Assembly (NCBI GenBank): GCA_023248745.1
Contig: JAHFDZ010000031.1
Coordinates: forward strand, 1-33,312
Direction: 5' to 3'
DNA from: Myxococcales bacterium
Lineage (GTDB): Bacteria; Myxococcota_A; Polyangia; Polyangiales; Polyangiaceae
Length of the DNA stretch: 33,312 nucleotides
Positions 17,783 to 25,982 of the stretch are shown here, piece by piece. The translations under genes and the position numbers were made by a program. The notes beneath the pieces are model-generated. The model made no database searches. It was given only the letters and a program-made list of their open reading frames with translations, and had not been told where the DNA came from. Within the stretch, counting starts at the first letter, position 1. Each line of letters begins with the position of its first letter.

Positions 17783-18181
17783 TCAACCGATCTTCGCCCC
17801 GCGTTTCCCAAGCAGGTCACGCAGAACCGATCGGTGACACCGCGCTTCAACCTCGCAATAGCAACCGACCGAGAAACTCGCCGTTTGCGAAAGCGCTGCC
17901 AGCAGATCAAGCGTGCGACTCACGTCAGGTGCGCCCATTTCCGCCTGAAACTTCTTCACGAATGCCGCCCACGCCTTGTCGCTTTGCGCGTCGAGTCCGA
18001 GCTTCATCGTTTCTACCGTTGGCGCAAGATTCGGAAACCACAGGTCGTACCAGTCGTCCGATGCGAAACGCTCTTTGGGGACACCGCGCGGCGGGCGGCG
18101 AACGGTGCCGAGTCGAAGACCTTCGTTGGGAAGACGGGGCGTACCAAGACGAACGATGCGAACTGGCATGATGATCGCCAT
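17783..18181 (-). CDS. DUF488 family protein
   Basis: This 132-residue protein has the DUF488 pattern: an N-terminal strand with RIVRLGTPR, a central WYDLWFPNLAP, and the C-terminal CYCEVEARCHRSVL (107-120), where a CxC and a CHR motif may bind metal or nucleotide. Its biochemical function is unknown. The frame is open upstream to 18421, but that part has low-complexity, shadow-like composition, so ATG 18181 was chosen; ATG 18169 is a second option. It converges on the four-gene phosphatase operon, with stops only 17 bases apart, so transcripts of the two probably overlap. Confidence 0.85.
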   Translation of the reverse strand: MAIIMPVRIVRLGTPRLPNEGLRLGTVRRPPRGVPKERFASDDWYDLWFPNLAPTVETMKLGLDAQSDKAWAAFVKKFQAEMGAPDVSRTLDLLAALSQTASFSVGCYCEVEARCHRSVLRDLLGKRGAKIG

Positions 18182-18331
18182 CGTAACCGCGGATCGATCG
18201 CGCGTGGACTGACTTGCTGCGCGACATGTCCTCCAAAGAGCGCCAGTCCCCGTGTATTGGGCCACCCGCGAGGTTGCTATGCGCAAAAACCACGAGCTTG
18301 TTGTCGATTTGTTGCGACTTCGGCCACGCTG

Positions 18332-19378
18332 ATGGCTCGGACATGTATGCAACATTCTTTTGGCCGAAAAATTGGGGTTTCGCTGCTCACTTCGGCGTTG
18401 TCCGTTTGCTTGGGCGCGCACTTTGTTGGATGCGATTCGGGCGAAAGCCGCTTCACCGGTGACGCAGGGATAGAGTCACCAAACGATGGTTCGCTCGGTG
18501 GATTTACAGACGATGCCACGGTGCCTGGCGCCGATGCGTTTTGGGCAAGCGATCCACCACCCAAGTGGTGCGGTCCCGACGGAAGTGCGCAGCCTGTAGC
18601 GCCAACCGGCACGCTTGATTGTCCGAGTGACAAGAATCGCGAGGGTTGCGAGTGCACCAAAGAAGGCGAGCAAGTCGCGTGCTGGCCGGGCCTTCGAAAG
18701 AACCGTGGCCTTGGGATGTGCAAAGACGGCGTTGCCACGTGCACGTACAAAAACGAAACCTCGCTCGCGTGGGGACCGTGCAAAGGCTACGTCCTTCCCG
18801 ATCCCAAGGCGACGGCGGGTAAGCGCGCTTGCATGTGTTTCTCAGAAGGCGAGTGGAGCGTGAAGAACACATCGCCTTGTGTGCTCGTGGCTGACGGTAA
18901 GGTGTACATGGCTTCGTCATCGAACGGAACGTGCGAGTCCGTGACTACGCTGCCACCGCCGGTACCCAAAGGCGTCTTTTCGGAAGACACGCTTCAAGTC
19001 GATTGCGAAGGACACTTCAAGCTCGCGTTCGCGATCAAAGCGGGCGACGTCGCCAACCCAAAGTCAACCGACTGTACGGTCATGAAGGTGACCACCGAGG
19101 CTGATTATCCCACGAAGAATCAGGTGAAAAAATTCCCCGACCTTCCACCGTGGTCGGCCACCGATTTGGCGTGCACAAAGAAATACTACGAAACCGGCGG
19201 TTACGGAGAGTTCAGCGTCGTCGGCAAGAGCTGGCTCTGCGAGAACATCGACAATGGCAGTGGTGGCGAATACGTCTTTCAACGATTCGCGTACTGCCCC
19301 ATGAAGTGCGCTGATCCCGCGAACAAGAGCTTGCCGGAGTGCGTCTCTTGCACGAGTGGATTGAGCGGCAAGTTCTGA
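18332..19378 (+). CDS. Cys-rich lipoprotein, function unknown
   Basis: The 348-residue product has a signal peptide with lipobox HFVGC (Cys34), then an Asp/Gly/Ser linker, and a mature part with about 20 cysteines in motifs such as EGCECTKEGEQVACWPG and KRACMCFSEGEW. Disulfide-stabilised surface domains are likely. The open frame runs upstream to 17699, but that part overlaps the DUF488 gene on the other strand and is not needed. ATG 18347 (five residues later) is an alternative start. The family was not recognised beyond the Polyangia-type lipoproteins. Confidence 0.78.
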   Translation: MARTCMQHSFGRKIGVSLLTSALSVCLGAHFVGCDSGESRFTGDAGIESPNDGSLGGFTDDATVPGADAFWASDPPPKWCGPDGSAQPVAPTGTLDCPSDKNREGCECTKEGEQVACWPGLRKNRGLGMCKDGVATCTYKNETSLAWGPCKGYVLPDPKATAGKRACMCFSEGEWSVKNTSPCVLVADGKVYMASSSNGTCESVTTLPPPVPKGVFSEDTLQVDCEGHFKLAFAIKAGDVANPKSTDCTVMKVTTEADYPTKNQVKKFPDLPPWSATDLACTKKYYETGGYGEFSVVGKSWLCENIDNGSGGEYVFQRFAYCPMKCADPANKSLPECVSCTSGLSGKF

Positions 19379-19415
19379 AATCGGTACTACGCGTGCTGCA
19401 GCAACTGAGCGTTGC

Positions 19416-20114
19416 TTAGAATGCAAGCCCCGCCGGCGTCAGGTGGGGCTTCGTTGCGCGTGCCGTATCGCGCATCGGCTTGATGGTCGTTGCATTCGTG
19501 GCCCACAGGTAGACGCCGACACCGGCCGAGACGAGGCCGGCGCTTAGCACCGTAATGCCACCGGCGAGCAGACCGGTGCGCAAGCCTTTGCTCCCTGCGT
19601 CTTGGCTTTCGAGGATCGGACTCGCGATCGTGGCGCCGCCGCCGAGTAGCATGCCAGACGCACCGAGTAGCGTGAGGCCGATGCCAGCGAGCCGTCCGTA
19701 AGACGAGCCCATTTTTGCGTCGAGCGTGAGTCGATCGCGTTCGCGTGGAAGCGTGAACGAATCTGAAGGAACCAAACCTTCGCCTGCGATGCGATAAGAA
19801 TGACGCTTGTCGAGCGGACGCTCACAGGGCGCAACGCACACCTGCTCCCATTGCGAGATCGATCCGAACGAAGCGTCGGCCAAGGGCAGCCCCGAGTAGG
19901 AAGAAGTATTAACGCGACGTTCGATCGTAGCGTGATTGCTTTCGGTGTTAACGACGACCGTCGCTTTCGGCTCAGCGGGTGCAGCTTCGGGTGCGTGTGC
20001 AGGCTGTGCCGCCGGCGCTTTTTGTGGCGAGGCGCTCTCTTCGGCCGCCGTGGCCTCGAGTGAAACGGTCAATAACGTGAACGCGAACGTGGAATGCAAA
20101 AGGCCGTGCGACAT
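19416..20114 (-). CDS. Secreted membrane-anchored protein with Pro/Ala-rich linker
   Basis: The 232-residue protein has a Sec signal (residues 1-24, ending ATAA), a Pro/Ala-rich linker (25-50), and a middle domain with two cysteines (CVAPCERPLD). Two hydrophobic segments follow, at 141-165 and 180-205. The middle domain, with VCVAPC and YRIAGEGLVPS, is similar in style to surface-stalk domains common in Polyangia, where a PEGA-like fold precedes two membrane helices. The start is fixed by GGAGG five bases before ATG 20114; a TTG one codon earlier is unlikely. The function is unknown. Confidence 0.78.
   Translation of the reverse strand: MSHGLLHSTFAFTLLTVSLEATAAEESASPQKAPAAQPAHAPEAAPAEPKATVVVNTESNHATIERRVNTSSYSGLPLADASFGSISQWEQVCVAPCERPLDKRHSYRIAGEGLVPSDSFTLPRERDRLTLDAKMGSSYGRLAGIGLTLLGASGMLLGGGATIASPILESQDAGSKGLRTGLLAGGITVLSAGLVSAGVGVYLWATNATTIKPMRDTARATKPHLTPAGLAF
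19425..19451. terminator. 10-bp hairpin overlapping the end of a convergent gene
   Basis: AAGCCCCGCC (19425-19434) pairs with GGTGGGGCTT (19442-19451), with one G-T pair and a 7-base loop. It lies 47 bases after the end of the lipoprotein gene at 18332 and inside the 3' end of the opposing gene. It could end transcription from the left; there is no strong T-run, so this is a tentative call. Confidence 0.45.
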
Positions 20115-20119
20115 CAAAT

Positions 20120-20124
20120 CCTCC
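20120..20124 (-). promoter_or_regulatory. Ribosome binding site GGAGG for the gene ending at 19416
   Basis: GGAGG on the minus strand lies five bases before ATG 20114 and decides the start over the adjacent TTG. Confidence 0.6.
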
Positions 20125-20189
20125 GAAAAATTGTCCGTGCAGAGGTTGGTGGACGGCGTTTGGGCCTTTTATGAACGCTCTCAGATTTT

Positions 20190-20942
20190 TTATCGCAACA
20201 ACCGCTCAAACGTGGCGGTTCGGAGCACAATTTTCGCCGCAATTGCTGCGGCCACCAGGTACAAAGCTGACAGGCCCAAAGCGCGAACGGGCCCGGCAGG
20301 CAGAAGTGTCCCAATCGCCATCGTCGCAATCATTGACGGTCCCAGCATGGCGCCCGCGATGTTGTTCGCAGTTCGAAAGTCTCGCGCGGCGACACCCAGC
20401 AGGAGCGCTGCGGTTGTCGCGTATGCCAATACGCATGCGAGGAGTGCCGGAAGCGCAATCACGTCCACAATCGCGCCGGATCCGCGGAGCGGAAAAACGA
20501 TCATGTCGAGAATGAGGATCGGGAGTGTAAAACAGAGCGTCGCTGCGAGAACGGCAAGGAGCTTTGCTTCCAGTACTTTTTCGATTCGAACGGGCAAGGC
20601 GACGAGCAATTCGAGCGTTCGCTGTTCGCGTTCGTTGGTGAGCAAGTGCGTGGCAAGCATCGACGGCAATACGAGACCGACCATGCAAATGAAGAGTGGC
20701 AACACGGCGACTGGCAGGCGCCTTGGATCTTGGTCAATTTCCTGAAGCAATCCGACGCTCAGCGAATGCGGTAGCTGCGCAACCTTCGATGGGGCTGGGC
20801 TTGCGACCGCCGCGCCCATGATCTGCGGCACAACACCCAAGAGCAGACCAGGAAGCAGAAGACTCGTGGCCATCGCGCTCTTGCTCGCGGTGAGCTGGCG
20901 CCATTCTTTGCGAAAGAGTGTCGATAATTGAGAGTTGCTCAC
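20190..20942 (-). CDS. ABC-2 type transporter permease
   Basis: The 250-residue protein has about six hydrophobic segments (roughly 26-44, 78-100, 126-150, 160-185, 196-215 and 222-240). Between the second and third lies the cytoplasmic motif TNEREQRTLELL (102-113), which is typical of ABC-2/NatB-like permeases and contacts the ATPase. The start is GTG 20942, overlapping the stop of the upstream ATPase gene (GTGA), so the two are translated together. The substrate is unknown; NatAB-like exporters and small-molecule resistance exporters share this shape. Confidence 0.88.
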   Translation of the reverse strand: MSNSQLSTLFRKEWRQLTASKSAMATSLLLPGLLLGVVPQIMGAAVASPAPSKVAQLPHSLSVGLLQEIDQDPRRLPVAVLPLFICMVGLVLPSMLATHLLTNEREQRTLELLVALPVRIEKVLEAKLLAVLAATLCFTLPILILDMIVFPLRGSGAIVDVIALPALLACVLAYATTAALLLGVAARDFRTANNIAGAMLGPSMIATMAIGTLLPAGPVRALGLSALYLVAAAIAAKIVLRTATFERLLR

Positions 20943-22666
20943 TCTTGTGCCTTCGTCTTTCCAATAGATGCAGCTTCAGCGGTTCTCACCGTTTCGATGA
21001 AAAGCGCTTCGAGCGTCGGTCGCAAGATCCGGCATTCGCAAACGTCGACGCCTTGCTCAAGCAGTGTCCGCAGCATGTGCGGAGCTCCTTGTGCGCCTTG
21101 AGGGAAAGCGATCGTGACTTCCTGGGTGTCATCCGTCTCTTGGACTGTGTGACCTTGTGCCTCGAGCGCGCGCCTGAGCGGTGCGACGTCGCCAACAGTG
21201 CGCAGCGCAAGCATGGGGGTCGATTGCTTTCGCAACTCGGCGATCGATTGATGCAGGAGCACACGGCCGGCGCGCAGAATGATCACGGAGTCGCAAAGTT
21301 TTTCGGCTTCGTCGAGATCGTGCGTGCAGAGCAGCGTCGTGCGCCCCTCGCTCACGTCTTTGAGCAGCTCGATCATTTCGTGTGCGGCGATGGGATCAAG
21401 GCCCGCCGAAGGCTCGTCGAGAATGAGAAGATCGGGGCTCGAAAGAAGCGCCGCCGCAAGCGAGAGTCGGCGTTGCATTCCACCCGAGAGCGTCGCGCTC
21501 GAGCGGTCCATCACGTCCCCGAGCGAGAGTCGATCGATCAGGTGTTCGTAAGGTTCTGATCCGTAAATTTCTTTGACGAAGTCCAGGTACTGTCGGCATG
21601 TCATTTCGCGGTACATGCCGGCCTGCTGCGGAACGACACCGACGCGTCTTTTTGCGACGAGAAATTGATCATCTTCGGCGTTGGACCCGAAAAGAAACGC
21701 CCAGCCATTTGTGGGTGCGAGCGCGCCATTGACGATGCGGATCGCGGTCGTTTTTCCCGCGCCATTGGGGCCGAGGAGACAGACGCGCTCTCCTCGCTTG
21801 ACCATAACGCTCACGCCGCGCAGCGCGTGGACATCGCCGAAACTTTTCTCGACCTCGACGAACTCGATGGGCTCACCCGAAGACTCGGGACGTGTCGACG
21901 CTTGTGCGTCGCTCAGTACGGCGAACTGTTTCATGTTTGCGCCAATGATAAGCAGGTTGATGGGCAAGCATACGGCTAGCCACACCTCTGACATGACAGC
22001 GCCAAACTTGGAAAAGGTCCACACGACCCCAGCGTCGAGAATCGTGTGCCACGCAATTGCAACAACGAGCAAAAGCGGCCGACGTTTCGCGATCGACGCC
22101 ATCACCAAAGTCGCGGCGGCGATGTGAAATGGGATCGTCATCAAACGCTCGAGTGCGCCAAGAAGGACGAGCCACGGCGATGAGGTCATCCACTGGCGGA
22201 CGGCTTGCGCGTCGAGCGTCGAAAGCCCTAAGTTATCGACCCCAAATCGCTGCAAGTAAAGGACGTTGAACGCTGCAGACGCTGCGAACAAACCCACGAA
22301 GATCGATTCAATGCCGCCGTGACCTGCGCCAAACATGAGCGCATGAGGACCTGTGCGAAAGTTGCGAAGTGCGAATCGAAGGGCGACGAAGCGCGCCACT
22401 TCTTCGCAGACCCCCGCGCTGAGACCGAGAAGCAGCGCATGATAGGCGACTCGCGTCCCGCTTGAGAGATGCGTGCTCAACACCATCACGCGCGGAAGTA
22501 CAAAGTGATTCAACGGCAGGTGTGCGGCTTGTGACCCCGCAAACGTGAGCGCGCCGGCGGTAAACAACCACCATGAAAGCGTCCATCGCTTGCGAAGTTG
22601 GATGGCAAGCAACAACGGCGCCGCGATGACGATCACGCATTGAAGGAGAAACGCTGCGGCGAGCAT
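20939..22666 (-). CDS. YhfC/CPBP-like intramembrane protease domain fused to an ABC transporter ATPase
   Basis: Residues 1-250 form a polytopic membrane domain with the intramembrane-protease-like motifs EEVARFVALR (88-97), GAGHGGIES (113-121) and WHTILDAGVV (206-215). These are the Glu-Glu and His positions expected in YhfC and related CPBP families. Residues 265-480 are a full ABC ATPase: GPNGAGKTT (299-307), signature LSGGMQRR (393-400), Walker B LLILDEP (413-419) and a switch His in CTHDLDEAE. A C-terminal domain like that of NatA and CcmA ends the protein. GAGGAG lies just upstream of ATG 22666. With the permease gene it makes one exporter whose ATPase carries its own membrane domain. 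Protease activity is inferred from motifs only. Confidence 0.88.
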   Translation of the reverse strand: MLAAAFLLQCVIVIAAPLLLAIQLRKRWTLSWWLFTAGALTFAGSQAAHLPLNHFVLPRVMVLSTHLSSGTRVAYHALLLGLSAGVCEEVARFVALRFALRNFRTGPHALMFGAGHGGIESIFVGLFAASAAFNVLYLQRFGVDNLGLSTLDAQAVRQWMTSSPWLVLLGALERLMTIPFHIAAATLVMASIAKRRPLLLVVAIAWHTILDAGVVWTFSKFGAVMSEVWLAVCLPINLLIIGANMKQFAVLSDAQASTRPESSGEPIEFVEVEKSFGDVHALRGVSVMVKRGERVCLLGPNGAGKTTAIRIVNGALAPTNGWAFLFGSNAEDDQFLVAKRRVGVVPQQAGMYREMTCRQYLDFVKEIYGSEPYEHLIDRLSLGDVMDRSSATLSGGMQRRLSLAAALLSSPDLLILDEPSAGLDPIAAHEMIELLKDVSEGRTTLLCTHDLDEAEKLCDSVIILRAGRVLLHQSIAELRKQSTPMLALRTVGDVAPLRRALEAQGHTVQETDDTQEVTIAFPQGAQGAPHMLRTLLEQGVDVCECRILRPTLEALFIETVRTAEAASIGKTKAQE

Positions 22667-22779
22667 CGGCTCCTCGATGGTATCTTCGGGCGACGGGCGG
22701 GGGCACGTTTACGTGCATGCACAACCCTACGGGTGCTGGCGCCAACGAGGGGGCATTGGGCGATCGCCACTGCGGTGCT

Positions 22780-23415
22780 ATGCCTCCACGCGTGCGATTT
22801 CCTTTTTTGCTTCTTTTCACTTGCGCTTGCTCGACCGCTGTCGCGCCTGGGCTTGACAGCGATGCGTCAATTTCGGTCGATGCGGTGGCTGCTGATGGAT
22901 CGGTGATCAGCGACGCGCCGCTCGATGTGCCAAACGCCGACGCTCCCGTTCTCAACTTTGCGCTCAAGAGCGACGACACAAGCGAAGGTGCGACGCTTGC
23001 GAAAGAGTTCACGTGCGATGCGACGCCTGCAGCCTCAATGGTCTCGCCATCGCTCAGGTGGACCCATGGTCCCGCCGGTACGAAGAGCTACGCAGTCGTC
23101 TTCAACGACACCAGCATCTCGTTTCTTCACGGTGCGATTTACGACGTCGCTGGCACAAAGCTCACAAAAGGGATCGAGCGCACGTACGAGCCTCTTGACC
23201 CATCGGGTGCTAAGCAGACCAAGGCATACGACGGCAAATTCGGATACGCCGGCCCATGCCCCACCGGCGAACATATCTACGAGTTCGTCCTCTACGCACT
23301 CGACGTGGCGAACGTCCCCGATGTGACCAAGGACTCGACAACAAAGACCGTCGAAACAGAGCTCAAAAAACACGCCCTCGCGAGAACAAAGCTAACCGTC
23401 AAATACGCTCGCTAA
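22780..23415 (+). CDS. YbhB/YbcL (PEBP) family lipoprotein
   Basis: The mature part shows the Raf-kinase-inhibitor-like/PEBP pattern: VSPSLRWTHGPAG (88-100), SYAVVFND (103-110) and GYAGPCPTGEHIYEFVLYALD (155-175), which line the anion-binding pocket. A short signal with CAC (Cys15 or Cys17) and an Asp/Ala-rich linker point to a secreted lipoprotein, whereas most YbhB/YbcL proteins are cytoplasmic or periplasmic. The start was set at ATG 22780 because it gives a proper signal; an open frame to 22717 exists. PEBP members bind phospholipid-like ligands or proteins; the ligand here is unknown. It converges on the phosphoesterase with only three bases between the two genes. Confidence 0.87.
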   Translation: MPPRVRFPFLLLFTCACSTAVAPGLDSDASISVDAVAADGSVISDAPLDVPNADAPVLNFALKSDDTSEGATLAKEFTCDATPAASMVSPSLRWTHGPAGTKSYAVVFNDTSISFLHGAIYDVAGTKLTKGIERTYEPLDPSGAKQTKAYDGKFGYAGPCPTGEHIYEFVLYALDVANVPDVTKDSTTKTVETELKKHALARTKLTVKYAR

Positions 23416-23418
23416 CCG

Positions 23419-24858
23419 CTACCGCTCCTCCGCCTCCTCCAGCTCGCCGCCCCGCTCCACCTCCGTGTGCTCACCACGACTCCAGCACGCAAGGTGCACC
23501 GCGCCATCCTTCTTTGCGAAGTCGAAAATCGCGTAGTTGCGATAGCCCGAGACCAACGCTCGTTTCCCCATCTTCTTCATGATGGGCGCCCAAGTGCCCG
23601 TGTCGACAAACGTCAAATCGTGATCGAGCGGAATCATGCGCGGCTTGTGCGTATGCCCGAACGTGACGACGCGCACCGAGAGAATCGACGCGATCGCGCG
23701 TGCGTACTTTGGCAACTTTTGCTCGACGGTGAAAATGGTCTCTCCCTCGGCAAGCCACTCGTAGATCAAAAAGATCAGCGGAAAACTCGAGAGCGGGACC
23801 ATCAACTTGATCCAAAGCGGAATCGGGACGAGCGCGAGCACGATGGTGCCGACGATCATTGCGCCCGCGACAATCATGCGATCGATCCACAGTTCGCGAA
23901 GGATTCGAAAGAACCGTTCCGTGATCGGTGGCCGCTGCAATTGTTCAAGCTGCTTTACGGTGTCGCGATCGAGGTTGAATCGCTCCGCGAGCGCGAATGC
24001 TCGTTCACGATGTGCAGGTGGCGCATGCCGCAACTTGCTCTTGAGATTAATCAGGCGCCCAACCGTTGCGATGCTGCCCCAAAACCACACTGCTGCGAGA
24101 CTGCGCTTCGAGAACGCATAGTGCCGCACCCAGTGGGTGACATAGCGAAAGAGATTCAAAATGTAATCGGACGCGTGTGGGTTGAAGAACCCCATACGGT
24201 TCATCAAGATTCGGTTCGACAGGTTGCCCATCGGCAGCGCAATCGTCGGCCCCAATCGTGTTGGCACCGTCGGCTCGAGTAGGTAGCGGAAGGACGTGTA
24301 GTAGTCGTACTGGTTTCCATGCTCCGCGTAGAGCTCACCCGGGACGTAGTAAAACCAAGGTTCGATCCTTAGCTGATCGCTCTCGAGCGTCGCGCCATGT
24401 GCGGCGACCGATGCGTCAATGCACTTGACGAATACGTTTCGTACTTCGGGGAAGTGGAGCTCTCTGTCGTGGTTGCCAAGGATGTACACGACGCGATGCC
24501 CCCGCGCGAGGAACGCTCCGAGTGCTTCGACGAAGCGAGGATGATGGTTGAGAACGCGTTCGATCTTCCAGGCAGATTTCTCCGCCGTTGCATCGAGTCC
24601 GCAGGAGCGTTCGCGATGCTTGATCGGCCAAGGTGGATTTTCGGGAGTGGCTGAAATGAGATCGAAGTCGAATACGTCTCCGTTCAAGATGAGGACGAGT
24701 TCGCGCCCCTCAGACGCTGTCTCCTCGAAGCGTCGAAGAAGTGCTCCGATATCGTCATCAAAAACGTAGCGCGCGCTCTTGTGCGCCATCCAACCGTCGT
24801 CGTGATCTTCGACATCACAAAGGTGAAGATCGGAGAGCACGAGGTACCGACGGGGCAT
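23419..24858 (-). CDS. Calcineurin-like metallophosphoesterase with inserted membrane segment
   Basis: The 479-residue protein carries all metal-binding motifs of the family in order: DLH (10-12), GD (60-61), GNHD (128-131), EHGNQYD (179-185) and GHTH (401-404). The EHGNQYD element and overall layout recall the UDP-2,3-diacylglucosamine hydrolase (LpxH)-like branch, but this protein is far longer. The extra length, about 200 residues between EHGNQYD and GHTH, includes a hydrophobic stretch at about 328-368 long enough for one or two membrane helices. It is probably a membrane-bound hydrolase acting on a phosphate or pyrophosphate ester such as a lipid precursor. A positively charged loop follows. 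No clear ribosome site precedes ATG 24858. Confidence 0.9.
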   Translation of the reverse strand: MPRRYLVLSDLHLCDVEDHDDGWMAHKSARYVFDDDIGALLRRFEETASEGRELVLILNGDVFDFDLISATPENPPWPIKHRERSCGLDATAEKSAWKIERVLNHHPRFVEALGAFLARGHRVVYILGNHDRELHFPEVRNVFVKCIDASVAAHGATLESDQLRIEPWFYYVPGELYAEHGNQYDYYTSFRYLLEPTVPTRLGPTIALPMGNLSNRILMNRMGFFNPHASDYILNLFRYVTHWVRHYAFSKRSLAAVWFWGSIATVGRLINLKSKLRHAPPAHRERAFALAERFNLDRDTVKQLEQLQRPPITERFFRILRELWIDRMIVAGAMIVGTIVLALVPIPLWIKLMVPLSSFPLIFLIYEWLAEGETIFTVEQKLPKYARAIASILSVRVVTFGHTHKPRMIPLDHDLTFVDTGTWAPIMKKMGKRALVSGYRNYAIFDFAKKDGAVHLACWSRGEHTEVERGGELEEAEER

Positions 24859-24944
24859 GTAACCGAAAGAATACCCGATTCGTCATGTGCGGCCGAGGAA
24901 GGCGCAAAGGAGGTCTGAGCGAAAGCCAACGAAAACTGCGGTGC

Positions 24945-24976
24945 TTCACTCGCATACGTTTACGTATGCGAGTGAA
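24945..24976. repeat. Perfect 14-bp inverted repeat with four-base loop
   Basis: TTCACTCGCATACG (24945-24958) pairs exactly with 24963-24976 around TTTA. It lies between two minus-strand genes, 34 bases after the stop of the gene ending at 25010. It would form a very stable RNA hairpin after that gene. There is no run of T directly after the stem on either strand, so it may be a transcript-end stabiliser or a pause site rather than a classic intrinsic terminator. Confidence 0.65.
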
Positions 24977-25009
24977 CGAGCCCATTATTTGCGGCGGATT
25001 GGCGCCGCC

Positions 25010-25939
25010 TTAGCGAGTCGTTTGCGAGCAAGGCCCCGCGCCAACGGCGCTCATATGAGCGCTTTCGTCTGGAAGTACGGCAACCTCGCGGAATGACGAG
25101 GCGTTTCGTCGGTAGAGGCTCCAGCCACGCGCGTTGTTTCCGCCCGTTGCAATCAAATCATCGCCCCACACGCCAACGGCCAAAGCGGTAGGACCCGAGT
25201 CTGTGAGTGCGAACGCTTCGAGCTCCGCGCCTGCGCTGGGTTCGAACTTGCGAACGCGCGCGCCCGAGCGCACCCATATCGATCCGTCGAACGAGCCGCT
25301 CATGCTCCCGGGGGCATCGTCGACTTTGATCTCGCGAAGCGAAGTAAACGTGCCGGAATCGGGTGCGACCTCACCGAACAAACGCGGGTCGCGCTTGTAG
25401 GTGTAGAGCGTCGTGACGCCGTCGTGTGGCACAAGCGCGAGGGTGGCAAGCGAGGGTGCCGACGAGAGCTTCACGGTTGACTCGCACGCGCCCGATTCGA
25501 GGTCGAAGAGTCCCAGGTATTGTGTGCCGCTCAACGGAGAGGTGTCGGACGAAAAGAGGACGTACGCACGTGCTTTAGAAACGACGGCCATTGCGCCCCA
25601 TTCGATCGCGCCCAGGTCGTGACACGTAAGTGATGGGCCTATCGTGATCGCGCCCGAATCCGGGAGGCTCTTTGCGAATGCGTACCGGGGACTTTGAGGC
25701 GTATGTCTGTTGACGAGCATGACGATGGGCATGGTCTGACACGATGGCCATTGGCTAGGCATCACCACGCCCGCGTCCACATGCGGCTTTGGCGCCGCGG
25801 TTGTGTTCGCATTCGTGGATGCGCCATCGAGCGGCGTTCGCCCTCCACATGCCGATGCGCCGAGTGCCGTGATCAATGTCGCGCCAATAAGATAGGTTTT
25901 CAACACGGCGATCTTGCTACCGCGAACCCGTACCGCCAT
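25010..25939 (-). CDS. Propeller-like lipoprotein, function unknown
   Basis: The 309-residue protein has the lipobox LGASAC (Cys31) and then ACGGRTPLDG, an N-terminus very typical of Polyangia lipoproteins. The mature part has repeated short beta-strand units with small-residue turns (AVVSKARAYVLFSSD, LALVPHDGVTTLYTYKRD, GSFDGSIWVRSG, LAVGVWGDDLIATGGN). These fit a small beta-propeller of the kind found in surface proteins that read out values of other components. Two cysteines after the lipobox may pair. No catalytic motif is seen. ATG 25939 has no ribosome site, and a later GTG or TTG start cannot be excluded. Confidence 0.75.
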   Translation of the reverse strand: MAVRVRGSKIAVLKTYLIGATLITALGASACGGRTPLDGASTNANTTAAPKPHVDAGVVMPSQWPSCQTMPIVMLVNRHTPQSPRYAFAKSLPDSGAITIGPSLTCHDLGAIEWGAMAVVSKARAYVLFSSDTSPLSGTQYLGLFDLESGACESTVKLSSAPSLATLALVPHDGVTTLYTYKRDPRLFGEVAPDSGTFTSLREIKVDDAPGSMSGSFDGSIWVRSGARVRKFEPSAGAELEAFALTDSGPTALAVGVWGDDLIATGGNNARGWSLYRRNASSFREVAVLPDESAHMSAVGAGPCSQTTR

Positions 25940-25982
25940 CCAGTAAGCGCGCGCAAGCTTCTCGCCGTCTGCGCGGAGCCCT

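Noticed and set aside
18182-18421. N-terminal extension of the DUF488 gene
   Set aside because: The extra 80 residues have no conserved pattern and a shadow-like Arg/Ser/Thr composition, so the start at 18181 is better.
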